DNA of 64,000 nt from Streptomyces sp. AC550_RSS872 (GTDB lineage Bacteria > Actinomycetota > Actinomycetes > Streptomycetales > Streptomycetaceae): assembly GCF_019049285.1 (NCBI RefSeq), contig NZ_JAGMUL010000091.1, forward strand, positions 29,948 through 93,947. The letters are read 5' to 3'. Every line of letters starts with the position of its first letter. Within the stretch, counting starts at the first letter, position 1. This document shows, piece by piece, positions 25,177 to 34,227 of this stretch. The notes under the pieces were generated by a model that did no database searches, was not told the DNA's origin, and saw nothing but the letters and a program-made list of their open reading frames with translations. The position numbers and the translations under genes are program-made.

Positions 25177-27657
25177 TCAGCGGCGCGGGAGCGTGAGCTC
25201 GAACCAGACGGCCTTGCCGGTGCTCGTACGGCTCGTGCCCCACTCGCGGGCGAGCACGCTCACCACGCGCAGCCCGCGCCCGGACTCGTCGGCGGGCCCG
25301 GCGTTGAGCAGGGTCGGCAGGTCGTGGTCGTCGTCGTCCACCTCGCACAGCAGCGTGTCGCCGCGGACGAGGCGCAGTTCGACGGGGCGGCGGTGGGAGT
25401 GCAGCAGGGCGTTGGTGACGAGTTCGCTGACCATCAGCTCGGCGCTGTCGGCCAGCCTCTCCAGGCCCCAGTCGTGCAGCTGTTCCCGGACGACGGCGCG
25501 GGCCCGGCCGACCTCCTCCGGGTCGAGGGCGAGCCGCCATTCGGCGACGTCCTGCGGTTCGATGCCATTGAGCCGGGCCATCAGCAGGGCCACGTCGTCC
25601 TTGCGGCCGCCGCGTGTGTTGAGGGCGCGGATGATGGTGTCGCAGGCGTCGTCCATGGACGCGGCCGGGTGGGCGGCGGACTCGCAGAGGGTGGCGAGGC
25701 CGACACCGATGTCCTCGCCGCGCACCTCGACGAGTCCGTCGGTGCACATCACGATCCGGTCGCCGGGCGCCACGCGCACGCGTACCGCCTCGAACGGCAC
25801 CCCACCGACGCCGATCGGCGCGCCCGTGGGCAGGTCGAGCAGCTCGCTGTGTCCGCCGTCGGCGCGGACCAGGACGGGCGGGATGTGACCGGCGTTGGCG
25901 ATGTGGAGTTCGCCCGCGATGGGGTCGTAGACGGCGTAGAGGCAGGTCGCGAGGTAGGTGTCGCCGAGGCGCTGGGCGAGGTCGTCGAGGTTGCGCAGCA
26001 GCCGGGCGGGTGGCAGGTCCAGGGCGGCCATGGTCTGCACGGCCGTACGCAACTGGCCCATCATGGCCGCCGAGTTGAGGCCGTGTCCCATGACGTCGCC
26101 GACGACGAGGGCGGTGCGGGCGCCGGGCAGTTTCACGGAGTCGAACCAGTCGCCGCCGACGCGGCCGAGGAGGGTCCCCGGCAGATAGCGGGTGGCGATG
26201 TCGCAGCCCGCCATGCGCGGCGGGATGTGCGGCAGCATGCTGTCCTGGAGGGTCTCGGCGACGCTCTCCTGGTACGTGTACATGCGCGCGTTGTCGAGCA
26301 CGAGGCCCGCGCGGGCGGCGAGTTCGGCGCCGGTGACACGGTCCATGTCGTTGAAGACGGGCCGCTCCGGGTGGCGCAGCAGGATCATGAAGCCGAGGAC
26401 GACGTCGCGGGCCTTGAGGGGCACGACCAGCATGGAGCGGCCCGTGATGAGCGGCCGGATGTCGCGCTTCTCGAACTGCGAGGCGATGGCATGGCCCATC
26501 TGCTCGCTGATGCGGGGCACGAGCACCGGATCGCCGGTGGTCATGCACTGGAAGAACGGCGTGTGCGCGGGAAAGGGCATGGCCTCGCCGACCGGCACGA
26601 CGTCGTCCCAGCGGCCGGGTTCGTCGGTGTGCTCCAGGGCGACCCGGTGCCACATGGTGGTCGTGTCCGGCACGCCCTCGGGGAATCCCTCGCCCGCGAC
26701 TACCTGTTCGCGCAGATAGGTGCCGGCGACATCGGTGAAGCGGGGCACGACGGCCTTGCTGACCTCGACGATGGTCCGCGACAGGTCGAGGGAGGTGCCG
26801 ATGCGGCCGCTGACCTCGTTGAGGAACTCCAGCCGTTCGCGTACGGCCGCGTATTCGAGGTCCTCTCCTTCGTCAGGGTCGTCCTGCGCCGCCGGAAGGC
26901 CTTGCGCGGCGGCTCTGGCGGCCCGCTCCCGGCGGGCCCTGCGCTCCACGCGCCGGGGCACGCCCCAGTCGGGGGTGACGGGGACCCGGTCGTTCTGGCT
27001 GAACTCCAGGACCGGGTAGCCGAGTTCGAGGATCTGCCCGACGATGCGGGCGCCTTCGTCGACGCTCATGCTGGGCAGGATCTCGGGGAGCCTGCGGGCG
27101 AGTTCCTCGGCGCCGGGGAAGTCGGTGTGCAGGGCGAACCCGGGGGCGACACGCTCGTATCCGGTGGGGTCGTCGTGGTCCTGGGCGTCCTGCTGGAGCC
27201 GTCCCACGTCGGCTCCGAGCACGAGCAGCCGCTCCGGGCCGGGTCCCACCAGCGGGTAGGCCCACCACAGCACGTCGACACGGTCTCTCCCCCACCCTTC
27301 GGGCGGGGGGACCCCCCTCTCGCTTCGCTCGGGCACGGTGAGGCGGGCGCGGCCCGCCGCCGGGTAGTACAGCCGCCCGTCGAGGGACGATTCGAGATCG
27401 TGGCCGAGACCGTCGTAGGCCGCGTAGGCGCCGTACGGCGAGACGTCGTCGTCCTCGGGCAGCGCTCCGGAGACGGGCAGCAGGTCGACGGCCGGGTAGC
27501 CGATCGCCTCCTCCTTGGAGGCGCCGAACAGACGGCGTGCGCCGGAGCTCCAGTGCGAGACGAGACCCTCGCGGTCGACCACGACCACGGCCAGCGGGAT
27601 GCGTCCGGACGCGGCTTGTTCCGCCACCGCGCCGTCCGTCTCGGTGCCACGGTTCAT
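25177..27657 (-). CDS. PAS-GAF-SpoIIE phosphatase with HATPase domain
   Basis: An 826-residue regulator. It has a PAS domain (about 15-130), a linker, a GAF domain (about 285-450), a PP2C/SpoIIE phosphatase (about 480-690: GGDWFDSV, GDVMGHG, CTDGLVE, DDVALLM) and a C-terminal anti-sigma-type HATPase (about 700-826: N-box SELVTNALLHS, G-box DESGRGLRVV). Such Streptomyces proteins dephosphorylate anti-anti-sigma factors and may also phosphorylate them, acting in sigma-factor switching. No sigma or anti-sigma partner adjoins. A hairpin repeat is inserted in frame in the linker after the PAS domain. Confidence 0.92.
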   Translation of the reverse strand: MNRGTETDGAVAEQAASGRIPLAVVVVDREGLVSHWSSGARRLFGASKEEAIGYPAVDLLPVSGALPEDDDVSPYGAYAAYDGLGHDLESSLDGRLYYPAAGRARLTVPERSERGVPPPEGWGRDRVDVLWWAYPLVGPGPERLLVLGADVGRLQQDAQDHDDPTGYERVAPGFALHTDFPGAEELARRLPEILPSMSVDEGARIVGQILELGYPVLEFSQNDRVPVTPDWGVPRRVERRARRERAARAAAQGLPAAQDDPDEGEDLEYAAVRERLEFLNEVSGRIGTSLDLSRTIVEVSKAVVPRFTDVAGTYLREQVVAGEGFPEGVPDTTTMWHRVALEHTDEPGRWDDVVPVGEAMPFPAHTPFFQCMTTGDPVLVPRISEQMGHAIASQFEKRDIRPLITGRSMLVVPLKARDVVLGFMILLRHPERPVFNDMDRVTGAELAARAGLVLDNARMYTYQESVAETLQDSMLPHIPPRMAGCDIATRYLPGTLLGRVGGDWFDSVKLPGARTALVVGDVMGHGLNSAAMMGQLRTAVQTMAALDLPPARLLRNLDDLAQRLGDTYLATCLYAVYDPIAGELHIANAGHIPPVLVRADGGHSELLDLPTGAPIGVGGVPFEAVRVRVAPGDRIVMCTDGLVEVRGEDIGVGLATLCESAAHPAASMDDACDTIIRALNTRGGRKDDVALLMARLNGIEPQDVAEWRLALDPEEVGRARAVVREQLHDWGLERLADSAELMVSELVTNALLHSHRRPVELRLVRGDTLLCEVDDDDHDLPTLLNAGPADESGRGLRVVSVLAREWGTSRTSTGKAVWFELTLPRR
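27285..27336. repeat. Hairpin repeat inserted in frame in the SpoIIE gene
   Basis: CCCCCACCC-TTC-GGGCGGGGG at 27289-27310 forms a stem with one mismatch. It is followed by CCCCCCTCTCGCTTCGCTCG. On the coding strand it reads as RSERGVPPPEGWGR, unlike the flanking protein. This resembles the short palindromic repeats scattered through Streptomyces genomes. A related hairpin lies at 44382-44404. Confidence 0.55.
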
Positions 27658-27844
27658 GCCCAAGGCCCTCTCTCCCCAAGGCTCCGCAAGATCTGCGCGC
27701 CCACACCACCGTACGGCTCCGGGCCGAGGTGATGTGCCGCAACACCGGAATTCATGAGGCGGGTTCACGTCGGCTCACGCATCGGGCGAAGGGCCCCGTC
27801 CACGCGGCATCCGCGCAGGACAGGCCCGTGTCCCGGTCGTCGGC

Positions 27845-30241
27845 TCAGTCCTCGTGCCCGAGCTGAAGATCACGTTCCGTACGGCCCCCTCCGGCGACCT
27901 GGAGCACGGTGGCGACCGGTGGGTAACCGGTGGCGATGACGGTGTACTCGCCGGTGGACAGGTCGACGAACCGGAAAGTGCCGTCCGGTCCGGTGGTGAG
28001 GGTGTCCATGACGTTGCCGGCCGCATCGAGGAGGGTCACGCGCGCGTCCTCGACGGGGCGCCCGCCCCCCGCCCGCACGGTGCCGCGCAGCAGGGCGCCG
28101 CCGGCGAGTTCGATGTCCTGGCGGGTCTCCCGTGCGGCCTTGACGGTGACGGGGACGGCGGCCGGGCGGAACGCGGCCGCGCTCGCGGCGAGGGTGTACT
28201 CGCCTGCGACGAGTTCGGTGATGACATAGCCGCCCTCGCGTCCGCTGCGGGTGGTGGCGACGACCTCGCCGCGCACGTCGGTGAGTGTGACGGTGGCGTC
28301 CACGGGGGTGCCGTCCGGGGTGAGGACCTTCCCGGCGAGGCGTCCGGCGCCGCCGAGGACGATGTCCAGTTCGACGGGGCCGTCGCCGACGGTCACGGAG
28401 ACGGCCTGCGGCTGGTGGCCGCCCGCCGCCGCGATCATGACGTACGACCCCGGGCCCGGCGTCGCCAGCGCGTACCGTCCGTCCTCGCCGCTCGCGCCCC
28501 GCCCGACCTGCTGCCCGGTGACGTCGATGAGGGTGAGTGCGGCGTGGCGTACGTACGTCCCGTCGGGATGCTGCACGGTGCCGTGGACGGGGACTTCGGC
28601 GGCGTAGTGCGAACGAGCCTGCGGAATCTTGGGGTTCGCCGGCGCCGCGTCCGTCTCCGGGGCCGGGGCGTTGTGGGACGCCGCATCGGTCGACAGGGGG
28701 GTCTCCTTGAGGAAGAAGGCGATGAGCAGCCCGACGACGAGCACCGGCACGAGGTAGAGGAAGATCCTCGGCATGGCGTCGGCGTAGGCCTGGATGTAGT
28801 CGTCGCGCAGCGCGGCGGGCAGGGTGTGGACGAGCTGCGGGGTGATCGACTCGGGGTCGGGCAGCTCGGCGCCCGCGCGCGTGGGCAGCCGTTCGGCCAG
28901 GGCGTCGGCGAGCCGGCCGGCGAACAGCGTGCCGAAGATCGCGGCGCCGACGCTGCCGCCGATCTGCCGGAAGTAGTTGTTGGCGCTGGTGGCGGTGCCC
29001 AGGTCGGTGGGGCGCACGGAGTTCTGCACGGCGAGGATCAGGACCGGCATCACCATGCCGATACCGGCACCGAGTACGGCCATCCAGATGCTGTAGTGCA
29101 GCCGGGGCGTGTCCACTTCGAGGCGGGACAGCAGCCACATGCCGACGGTCGAGAGCGCGCTGCCGAGCACGGTGTAGATCTTGTAGCGGCCGGTGAGGCT
29201 GATCAGCTGACCGCAGACGATGGAGGCGCCGACGATGCCGCCCATCATCGGCAGCATCAGCAGGCCCGACTCGGTGGCCGTGGCCCCGTCGACCATCTGG
29301 AGGTAGGTCGGCAGATAGCTGGCGGCGCCGAACAGGGCGACTCCGATCACCAGGCCGACGAGTCCGGTGACGTTGAAGACGGAGTCCCTGAACAGCCTGA
29401 GCGGGATGAGGGGTTCGGCGGCGTAGTGCTCGGCGACGAGGAAGAGGACGGCGGCGAGGGCGGCTCCGGCGCCGAGGCCGAGGATGACGCGGGAGTCCCA
29501 GGCGTACTCGGTGCCACCCCAACTCGTCAGCAGGACCAGACAGGTGGAGGCGGCGGCGAGCAGCAGGGCGCCGAGGACGTCGAGCCGGGCCTTGGCCTTC
29601 GGCCTGGGCAGCTTCAGTACGACGGCGACGACGACCAGGGTGACGAGGCCGAAGGGGACGTTGATATAGAAGCACCAGCGCCAGGAGAGGTGGTCCGTGA
29701 AGTAGCCGCCCAGCAGGGGCCCGGCGACCGAGGCGAGGCCGAACGCGGCGCCGATCAGGCCCATGAAGCGGCCGCGTTCCCGGGCCGGCACGATGTCCGC
29801 GATGATCGCCTGGACACCGATCATGAGCCCGCCGGCGCCGACGCCCTGGACCGCGCGGTAGGCGATCAGCTGGTCCATGGTCTCGGCGCGACCGGCGAGC
29901 GCGGAGCCGATGACGAAGACGACGATCGCGAACTGGAAGACGCCCTTGCGGCCGAGGAGATCGCCGAGCTTGCCGTAGATCGGCAGGCCGACGGTGGCGG
30001 TGAGCAGGTAGGCGGTGATCGCCCAGGACATCTTGTCCAGGCCGTGCAGCTCGCCGACGATCTTCGGCAGCGCGGTGGCGACGATCATCTGCTCCAGCGC
30101 GGCCAGCAGCAGCGCGAGCATCAGTCCGAAGAAGACCAGGCGCACGCGGCGCGGGCTCAGTTGGGGCTCGGCCTCCTGAGATGGAGCCGGTGGAGGAGGT
30201 GCGGTGACGGTTTCGTCCTGCACCAAAGTCGTGCCGCCCAC
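27845..30241 (-). CDS. DHA2-type MFS exporter with C-terminal carboxypeptidase-regulatory-like repeats
   Basis: A 798-residue protein. Residues about 30-525 are a 14-TM drug:H+ antiporter of the EmrB/QacA group (motif A GKLGDLLGRKG; motif C GPLLGGYF). Residues about 555-798 are three tandem beta-sandwich repeats of the CarboxypepD_reg/Cna-B kind (GTVQHPDGTYV, GKVLTPDGTPV, GTVRAGGGRPV), a rare extension for an exporter. GTG at 30241 is preferred over a TTG 60 nt earlier because GGGGAG lies 5 nt upstream. The substrate is unknown. It is not adjacent to a regulator. Confidence 0.88.
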   Translation of the reverse strand: MGGTTLVQDETVTAPPPPAPSQEAEPQLSPRRVRLVFFGLMLALLLAALEQMIVATALPKIVGELHGLDKMSWAITAYLLTATVGLPIYGKLGDLLGRKGVFQFAIVVFVIGSALAGRAETMDQLIAYRAVQGVGAGGLMIGVQAIIADIVPARERGRFMGLIGAAFGLASVAGPLLGGYFTDHLSWRWCFYINVPFGLVTLVVVAVVLKLPRPKAKARLDVLGALLLAAASTCLVLLTSWGGTEYAWDSRVILGLGAGAALAAVLFLVAEHYAAEPLIPLRLFRDSVFNVTGLVGLVIGVALFGAASYLPTYLQMVDGATATESGLLMLPMMGGIVGASIVCGQLISLTGRYKIYTVLGSALSTVGMWLLSRLEVDTPRLHYSIWMAVLGAGIGMVMPVLILAVQNSVRPTDLGTATSANNYFRQIGGSVGAAIFGTLFAGRLADALAERLPTRAGAELPDPESITPQLVHTLPAALRDDYIQAYADAMPRIFLYLVPVLVVGLLIAFFLKETPLSTDAASHNAPAPETDAAPANPKIPQARSHYAAEVPVHGTVQHPDGTYVRHAALTLIDVTGQQVGRGASGEDGRYALATPGPGSYVMIAAAGGHQPQAVSVTVGDGPVELDIVLGGAGRLAGKVLTPDGTPVDATVTLTDVRGEVVATTRSGREGGYVITELVAGEYTLAASAAAFRPAAVPVTVKAARETRQDIELAGGALLRGTVRAGGGRPVEDARVTLLDAAGNVMDTLTTGPDGTFRFVDLSTGEYTVIATGYPPVATVLQVAGGGRTERDLQLGHED

Positions 30242-30387
30242 GGACCGCTCCCCTCGCCGTACCTGCTCACATTTCCCGCAATAGGCGACAACTACGAGCA
30301 AGCACGGCGAGTTACGGCGCCGTCCCGGACACGACCGAGATCCACTCGAACCGGTGAGGAGGCCAAGGGCCCCCGCACACCGGGGAC

Positions 30388-30831
30388 TTACTTCTCGACC
30401 TCGGCGGCGAGCTTGGCGAGCAGCGCGTCGTAGATGCGGCCGAGGCCCTTGGGAGCGAAGGTCTTCTCGAAGAAGCCGCCGATGCCGCCGGCGCCCTGCC
30501 AGGTGATGGTGACGACGACCCGGGACCTGCCCTCGCCGGCCGGCGTGACCCGCCAGGTGGTGACCATGGAGGAGTTGCGGTCCTTCTCGACGAGCTCGCC
30601 GTCGGTGGGCTCGCTGACCTCCAGGAGGCAGTCGCGCACGCGCTTGCTGGTGGCCTGGAGCTTCCAGTGGACGAGGGTGCCCTCGCCGTCACCGCCCTCG
30701 CGCACCTCGTACTCGCTGAAGTGCTCGGGCAGGACCTTCTGCCGGGTGCCGCTGTAGTCGGCGAGGGCGTCGAACACCTTCTCCGCGTCCGCCGCGACGA
30801 CCCGCTCCGTAGTGGCCTCGACCTGCGCCAT
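30388..30831 (-). CDS. SRPBCC-family (polyketide cyclase/START-like) protein
   Basis: A 147-residue protein with the helix-grip fold: the N-terminal MAQVEATTERVVAADAEKVF, alternating strands, and the long C-terminal helix GLGRIYDALLAKLAAEVEK. The hydrophobic cavity binds small lipophilic ligands. No enzymatic role can be assigned. ATG at 30831 has GGAGGAAG 3-4 nt upstream. It is divergent from the LexA-box promoter of the truncated radical SAM gene. Confidence 0.8.
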   Translation of the reverse strand: MAQVEATTERVVAADAEKVFDALADYSGTRQKVLPEHFSEYEVREGGDGEGTLVHWKLQATSKRVRDCLLEVSEPTDGELVEKDRNSSMVTTWRVTPAGEGRSRVVVTITWQGAGGIGGFFEKTFAPKGLGRIYDALLAKLAAEVEK

Positions 30832-30979
30832 TGACTTCCTCCAGGACCTGATTTCTCGGGGGTTGGAGCAAGCCAACCACCCCGCTGCCACAGCGCCCAA
30901 ATCGGGGTCCCGATCAACTCACGGAAGCGGTCGCACAGCGATCGAAAACGAAGCGGGGACATAGGTCGCACGATCAAGG

Positions 30980-30997
30980 GAACATGTGTTCTATTCT
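30980..30997 (+). promoter_or_regulatory. LexA (SOS) box with overlapping -10 element
   Basis: GAACATGTGTTC (30980-30991) matches the Gram-positive LexA consensus GAAC-N4-GTTC. TATTCT at 30992-30997 overlaps its right edge as a likely -10. A strong GAGGAGG ribosome site and ATG follow at 31025. This places the truncated radical SAM gene, or its ancestor, under DNA-damage control. Confidence 0.65.
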
Positions 30998-31024
30998 GGG
31001 GCTCAGTGCTACCGAGGAGGCACC

Positions 31025-31264
31025 ATGCGCTGGGAGAACCTCACCCTGGAGTCCGATCACAGCCGGGCCGACTCCGCCCTGTTCGGCGCGGACGCCGTGG
31101 TCACCCGGACCTTCGACACGCCCGAGTTCGCCGGGATCACGTTCCATGAGATCCGGGCCCGCTCGATCGTCAACCGGGTCCCGGGCGCCTCGCGCATGCC
31201 CTTCGAGTGGACGGTCAATCCCTACCGGGGCTGCTCGCACGCGTGCGCGTACTTCACTGCATGA
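31025..31264 (+). pseudogene. Truncated Rv2578c-type radical SAM protein (SPL-like)
   Basis: 79 codons match the N-terminus of the Rv2578c family of radical SAM proteins, related to spore photoproduct lyase and about 350 residues long when complete. The conserved NPYRGCSHAC is present, but the reading frame then runs CAYFTA and stops. The third cysteine of the CxxxCxxC [4Fe-4S] motif is replaced by Phe and everything after is lost. The promoter, LexA box and ribosome site remain intact. Some homologs carry an intein at exactly this cysteine, so failed intein loss is one possible cause. Confidence 0.75.
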
Positions 31265-31862
31265 CCCTGTTGAGGCCGGGAGGGCCGATGCTCAGCACTC
31301 CGAACGCGGACAAGGCCTGGAAAGGCATGACGAGGTCATTCCCGACCCCGGAGGCGCCAGGCCGGCATGCCGCCCCGAGCAAGGCGGAGAGGACGGCTTA
31401 CGCCGTGCTGCTGCATGGACCGGCTGCGCACTCAGGCGGCACCGACGCGAGTCAGTGGCTGCTGCTGCGCGACCGCACAGCGAAGCGCCTGTAACCGACG
31501 CACCAGCAGCAGCTACGAATGCGCGCGACGTCTGCGCCGTGACCGTCACCGAGCCCGAGGTCGCGCAGGGCGCGCTCCACGCCCCAGCGGCGCTGCGCGA
31601 TCCCGCCTCGGATCTCCGCCGCGCGCGGGCATCCTGCTCAGGAAGAGCCCCTCCAGGTCCGGACGGACGAGCAGCTGGTAGATGACGCGCGGCACGGAGT
31701 CGTCGATGTGGTTGCTGATCCGGGCGCCGCTTCCTGCGGGGCCAGGCGGTCCGCTCCTGAACACGACGACGGCCTGCACAACCCCAACGGGTCGCGCAGG
31801 CGTCGTCGCGCCGGCCCCCGACTTACACCAGCAGCGTCGGGCGACCGCTCGGGGGCTTTGGG
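31265..31862. other. 600-bp region without a supportable gene
   Basis: This stretch follows the truncated radical SAM gene. Short open frames on both strands have no recognisable motif, poor ribosome sites and irregular codon use. No remaining radical SAM C-terminal sequence was recognised in any frame. It is probably replaced or decayed DNA. Confidence 0.5.
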
Positions 31863-32942
31863 TCAGCCGAGCAGTTCGCGGGCGGCCAGGGCGGTGCCTT
31901 CGACGCGGGCGCTGATCTTGGCGAAGGCGGTGTCGCGGGAGGTGGAGGTGTCGTCGGCGAAGGGGGAGAAGCCGCAGTCGTCGCAGGTGCCCAGACGATC
32001 GATGGGCAGGTGACGGGCGGCGGCCAGGACGCGGTCGCGTACCTGTTCGGGCGTCTCGACACGCGGGTCGATCGGGTCGGTGACTCCGATGAACACCTGG
32101 GCCTCGTCAGGGAGGTGTTCTGCCAGGACGGCGAGGACCTTGTCCGGTTCCGGCTCGCTGGAGAGCTGGACGTAGAAGGCGCCGGCCTTGAGCCGCAGGA
32201 GTGTGGGAAGCAGAGCCGTGTAGTCGACGTCCAGGCTGTGGGTGGAGTCCTGATCGCCGCCCGGACAGGTATGAATCCCGATCCTGGCCTGTTCGGCGGT
32301 CGAGAAGCGTTCCAGGACACGGTTGTTGAGGGCGATGAACTGATCCAGCAGGCCTCCGCTCGGGTCGAGCTTCAGCGCGAGACGGGCCTCGGTGAAGTCG
32401 AGCTGGACGCGGTGCGCACCGGCGTCCAGACAGCGGCGGATGTCCGCTTCGGCCTCGGCGGTGAGGTCGTCGAGGAAGGATTCGCGGGGGTATCCGTCGA
32501 TACCGTCGGGCGGGTAGAGCAGGCTGAGCGCCGACGGCGCGATGACCGCCTGCTTCACCGGCAAGGCGGTGTGCCGGCGTGCGGCGTGCAGGTAGCGGTC
32601 GGCGTACGTGCCGTAGCGCAGTGGTCCGGCCGTCAGGCGGGGCAGCTGCCGCTGGTGTCCGTCGGCGAACGGGATGACGACGCCGTCGGGTGCCAGTGCG
32701 GTCAGGCCGGTCAGGGGGTAGGTGGCGAAGCTGGGCTTGGCCTGTTCTCCGTCGGTGACCACCGGGGAGCCGATTTCCTCAAGTCGGCGGACGGTGTCGC
32801 CAACCGCGCGTTCCTGGGCGACGGCGAGTTCCTCGTCGCTGATCCGGTCCGCGGCATGGTCCGCCATGGCGGCGAGCAGCTCGGCGGGCCGCGGGATGCT
32901 ACCGATCGGTTCGGTGGGAATGTCCACCGTGGCCCGGCTCAC
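31863..32942 (-). CDS. Cobalamin-independent methionine synthase II family (MetE C-domain-like)
   Basis: A 359-residue TIM barrel equal to the catalytic C-terminal half of MetE, without the N-terminal half. The N-terminal TEPIGSIPRP motif and the zinc ligands HTCPGG and CDDCGFSPF are recognisable. The family includes core methionine synthases and enzymes methylating or cleaving other thiols. No folate-related partner is near. The GTG start overlaps the stop of the upstream secreted-protein gene (GTGA), an unexpected coupling. Confidence 0.85.
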   Translation of the reverse strand: MSRATVDIPTEPIGSIPRPAELLAAMADHAADRISDEELAVAQERAVGDTVRRLEEIGSPVVTDGEQAKPSFATYPLTGLTALAPDGVVIPFADGHQRQLPRLTAGPLRYGTYADRYLHAARRHTALPVKQAVIAPSALSLLYPPDGIDGYPRESFLDDLTAEAEADIRRCLDAGAHRVQLDFTEARLALKLDPSGGLLDQFIALNNRVLERFSTAEQARIGIHTCPGGDQDSTHSLDVDYTALLPTLLRLKAGAFYVQLSSEPEPDKVLAVLAEHLPDEAQVFIGVTDPIDPRVETPEQVRDRVLAAARHLPIDRLGTCDDCGFSPFADDTSTSRDTAFAKISARVEGTALAARELLG

Positions 32943-33478
32943 GGCCCGATCTCCAGCTGTGCCTCACCGTTGCTGCCCCGGAGTCCGGACAACAGGCACG
33001 TCGTGGGCAGCTGACCGGGGAGCGCGGCAACGGTCCGATGCGCCGCCAGCCCTGCGCCCCGCCCCTCGACGACCCGGCCCGACAGCCTGACGACGAGAAC
33101 GCCGGCGACACGAATGCTGGTGCTGCTGTCGTACGCGATCGACGACCGTTTCCCGTCGGCGTAATGGACGACTTCCCCAAGGCGCGGGCTGTTCACCGTG
33201 ATACAGGACGCCGCGGGCGACGTCCCTTCCATGTAGCCGGTGGCCGGCACCGTCCGGCCGGGAGCGACCCCGCAGGTGTAACTGGCGTGCGTCTGGACGC
33301 GGGTCTGGCGGGGAAGCACGGTCAAGGGCGGGTCGTACGTGCTGGTGCTGGAACCCGTACACAGGACGCTCTCTGTGGGCACGGACTCGTGGGCCTGACC
33401 AGATGGAGCCCACACCACCGACGAGACCACCAGGCCCAGGGAACTCAGCGCCACTGCCGCACCGTGTCTGCCGAACAT
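32939..33478 (-). CDS. Secreted protein of unknown function
   Basis: A 179-residue protein with a signal peptide (about 1-29, ending SGQAHE). The mature part contains four cysteines (LCTGSS, YTCGV, SCITVN and CLLSGL) and Thr/Ser-rich strands. I do not recognise the family. ATG at 33478 is supported by GGAGGGTGG just upstream. The gene overlaps the MetE-like gene and is likely co-transcribed with it. Confidence 0.65.
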   Translation of the reverse strand: MFGRHGAAVALSSLGLVVSSVVWAPSGQAHESVPTESVLCTGSSTSTYDPPLTVLPRQTRVQTHASYTCGVAPGRTVPATGYMEGTSPAASCITVNSPRLGEVVHYADGKRSSIAYDSSTSIRVAGVLVVRLSGRVVEGRGAGLAAHRTVAALPGQLPTTCLLSGLRGSNGEAQLEIGP

Positions 33479-33702
33479 CCACCCTCCACGGAATCCGATC
33501 TTCCAACGGGCAGTGACTACCCCAGGCCGCTTCAGCCGCACCCGGCTCCCTGAGGCACACCACCCGCGCGAAAAGCGCAGTCCGCGTCGGAGAAACGCCC
33601 CCACGCCCCCCAAAAGGGGCGCCTTGATCCCCAACCCGACGGGTAGGACAGCCAATTCGGAAGGAAGCACCCACCTGCGAACTCACGGCGGAAGGAATCA
33701 CG

Positions 33703-34227
33703 ATGGACCAGACAGCCGCGCACAGGCTCGTCTTCGCCATGCTGGACGCGGACGGAGACGGAACCGTCTCCAGAGAGGAATACATGGCGCGCACCAGGAA
33801 CGTGGCGCTGGCCATGGGACTCAAGGAAGACGACCAGCTCGTCATCACCGCACGCACCCTCGGCGAGCGTGCGTGGGCGTCGATGGACGCCGACCGCGAC
33901 GGAAAGATGACCTTCGACGAGTACACGGCATGGGCCGGCGCCGAGGCGTTCGACACCGTCTGCGCGCCCGTCCTCGGCGCGCTCTTCGACCTCGCCGACG
34001 CCGACCAGGACGGCGCCCTCGACCTCTGCGAGTTCACCGCCCTGCGCACGGCACTGAACAACCCGGCCACCAACGCCGAAGCCGCGTTCGCGGCCCTGGA
34101 CACCAACGGCGACGGCCGCATCAGCCGCGACGACTACCTCGCGTCCATCCGGGCTCATGTCGTCGGCGAAGGCTCCCCCATGGGCAGGGCGCTGTACAGC
34201 AGGCCGCTCTCCGACATCCCAGCGTGA
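33703..34227 (+). CDS. EF-hand calcium-binding protein (calerythrin-like)
   Basis: A 174-residue protein with four EF-hand loops: DADGDGTVSREE (about 15-26), DADRDGKMTFDE, DADQDGALDLCE and DTNGDGRISRDD. All have Asp at positions 1, 3 or 5 and an acidic residue at position 12. This four-hand cytosolic layout is that of calerythrin/CabD-type proteins, which buffer or sense Ca2+. GGAAGGAA precedes the ATG. It stands alone, divergent from the secreted protein gene. Confidence 0.9.
   Translation: MDQTAAHRLVFAMLDADGDGTVSREEYMARTRNVALAMGLKEDDQLVITARTLGERAWASMDADRDGKMTFDEYTAWAGAEAFDTVCAPVLGALFDLADADQDGALDLCEFTALRTALNNPATNAEAAFAALDTNGDGRISRDDYLASIRAHVVGEGSPMGRALYSRPLSDIPA

Noticed and set aside
25174..27732. 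An 852-codon open frame on the plus strand opposite the SpoIIE gene
   Set aside because: It mirrors the coding frame of a well-supported gene. Its translation is Gly/Asp/Arg/His-rich without motifs, as expected from the antisense of high-GC codons.
27854..30433. An 859-codon plus-strand frame opposite the MFS gene
   Set aside because: Antisense shadow; composition dominated by Asp, Gly and Arg and no domain signature.
31254..31500. Intein remnant following the truncated radical SAM gene
   Set aside because: The FTA...TLLRPGG stretch weakly recalls an intein start but the first Cys is missing and no later intein block was recognised, so only the breakpoint coincidence is reported.
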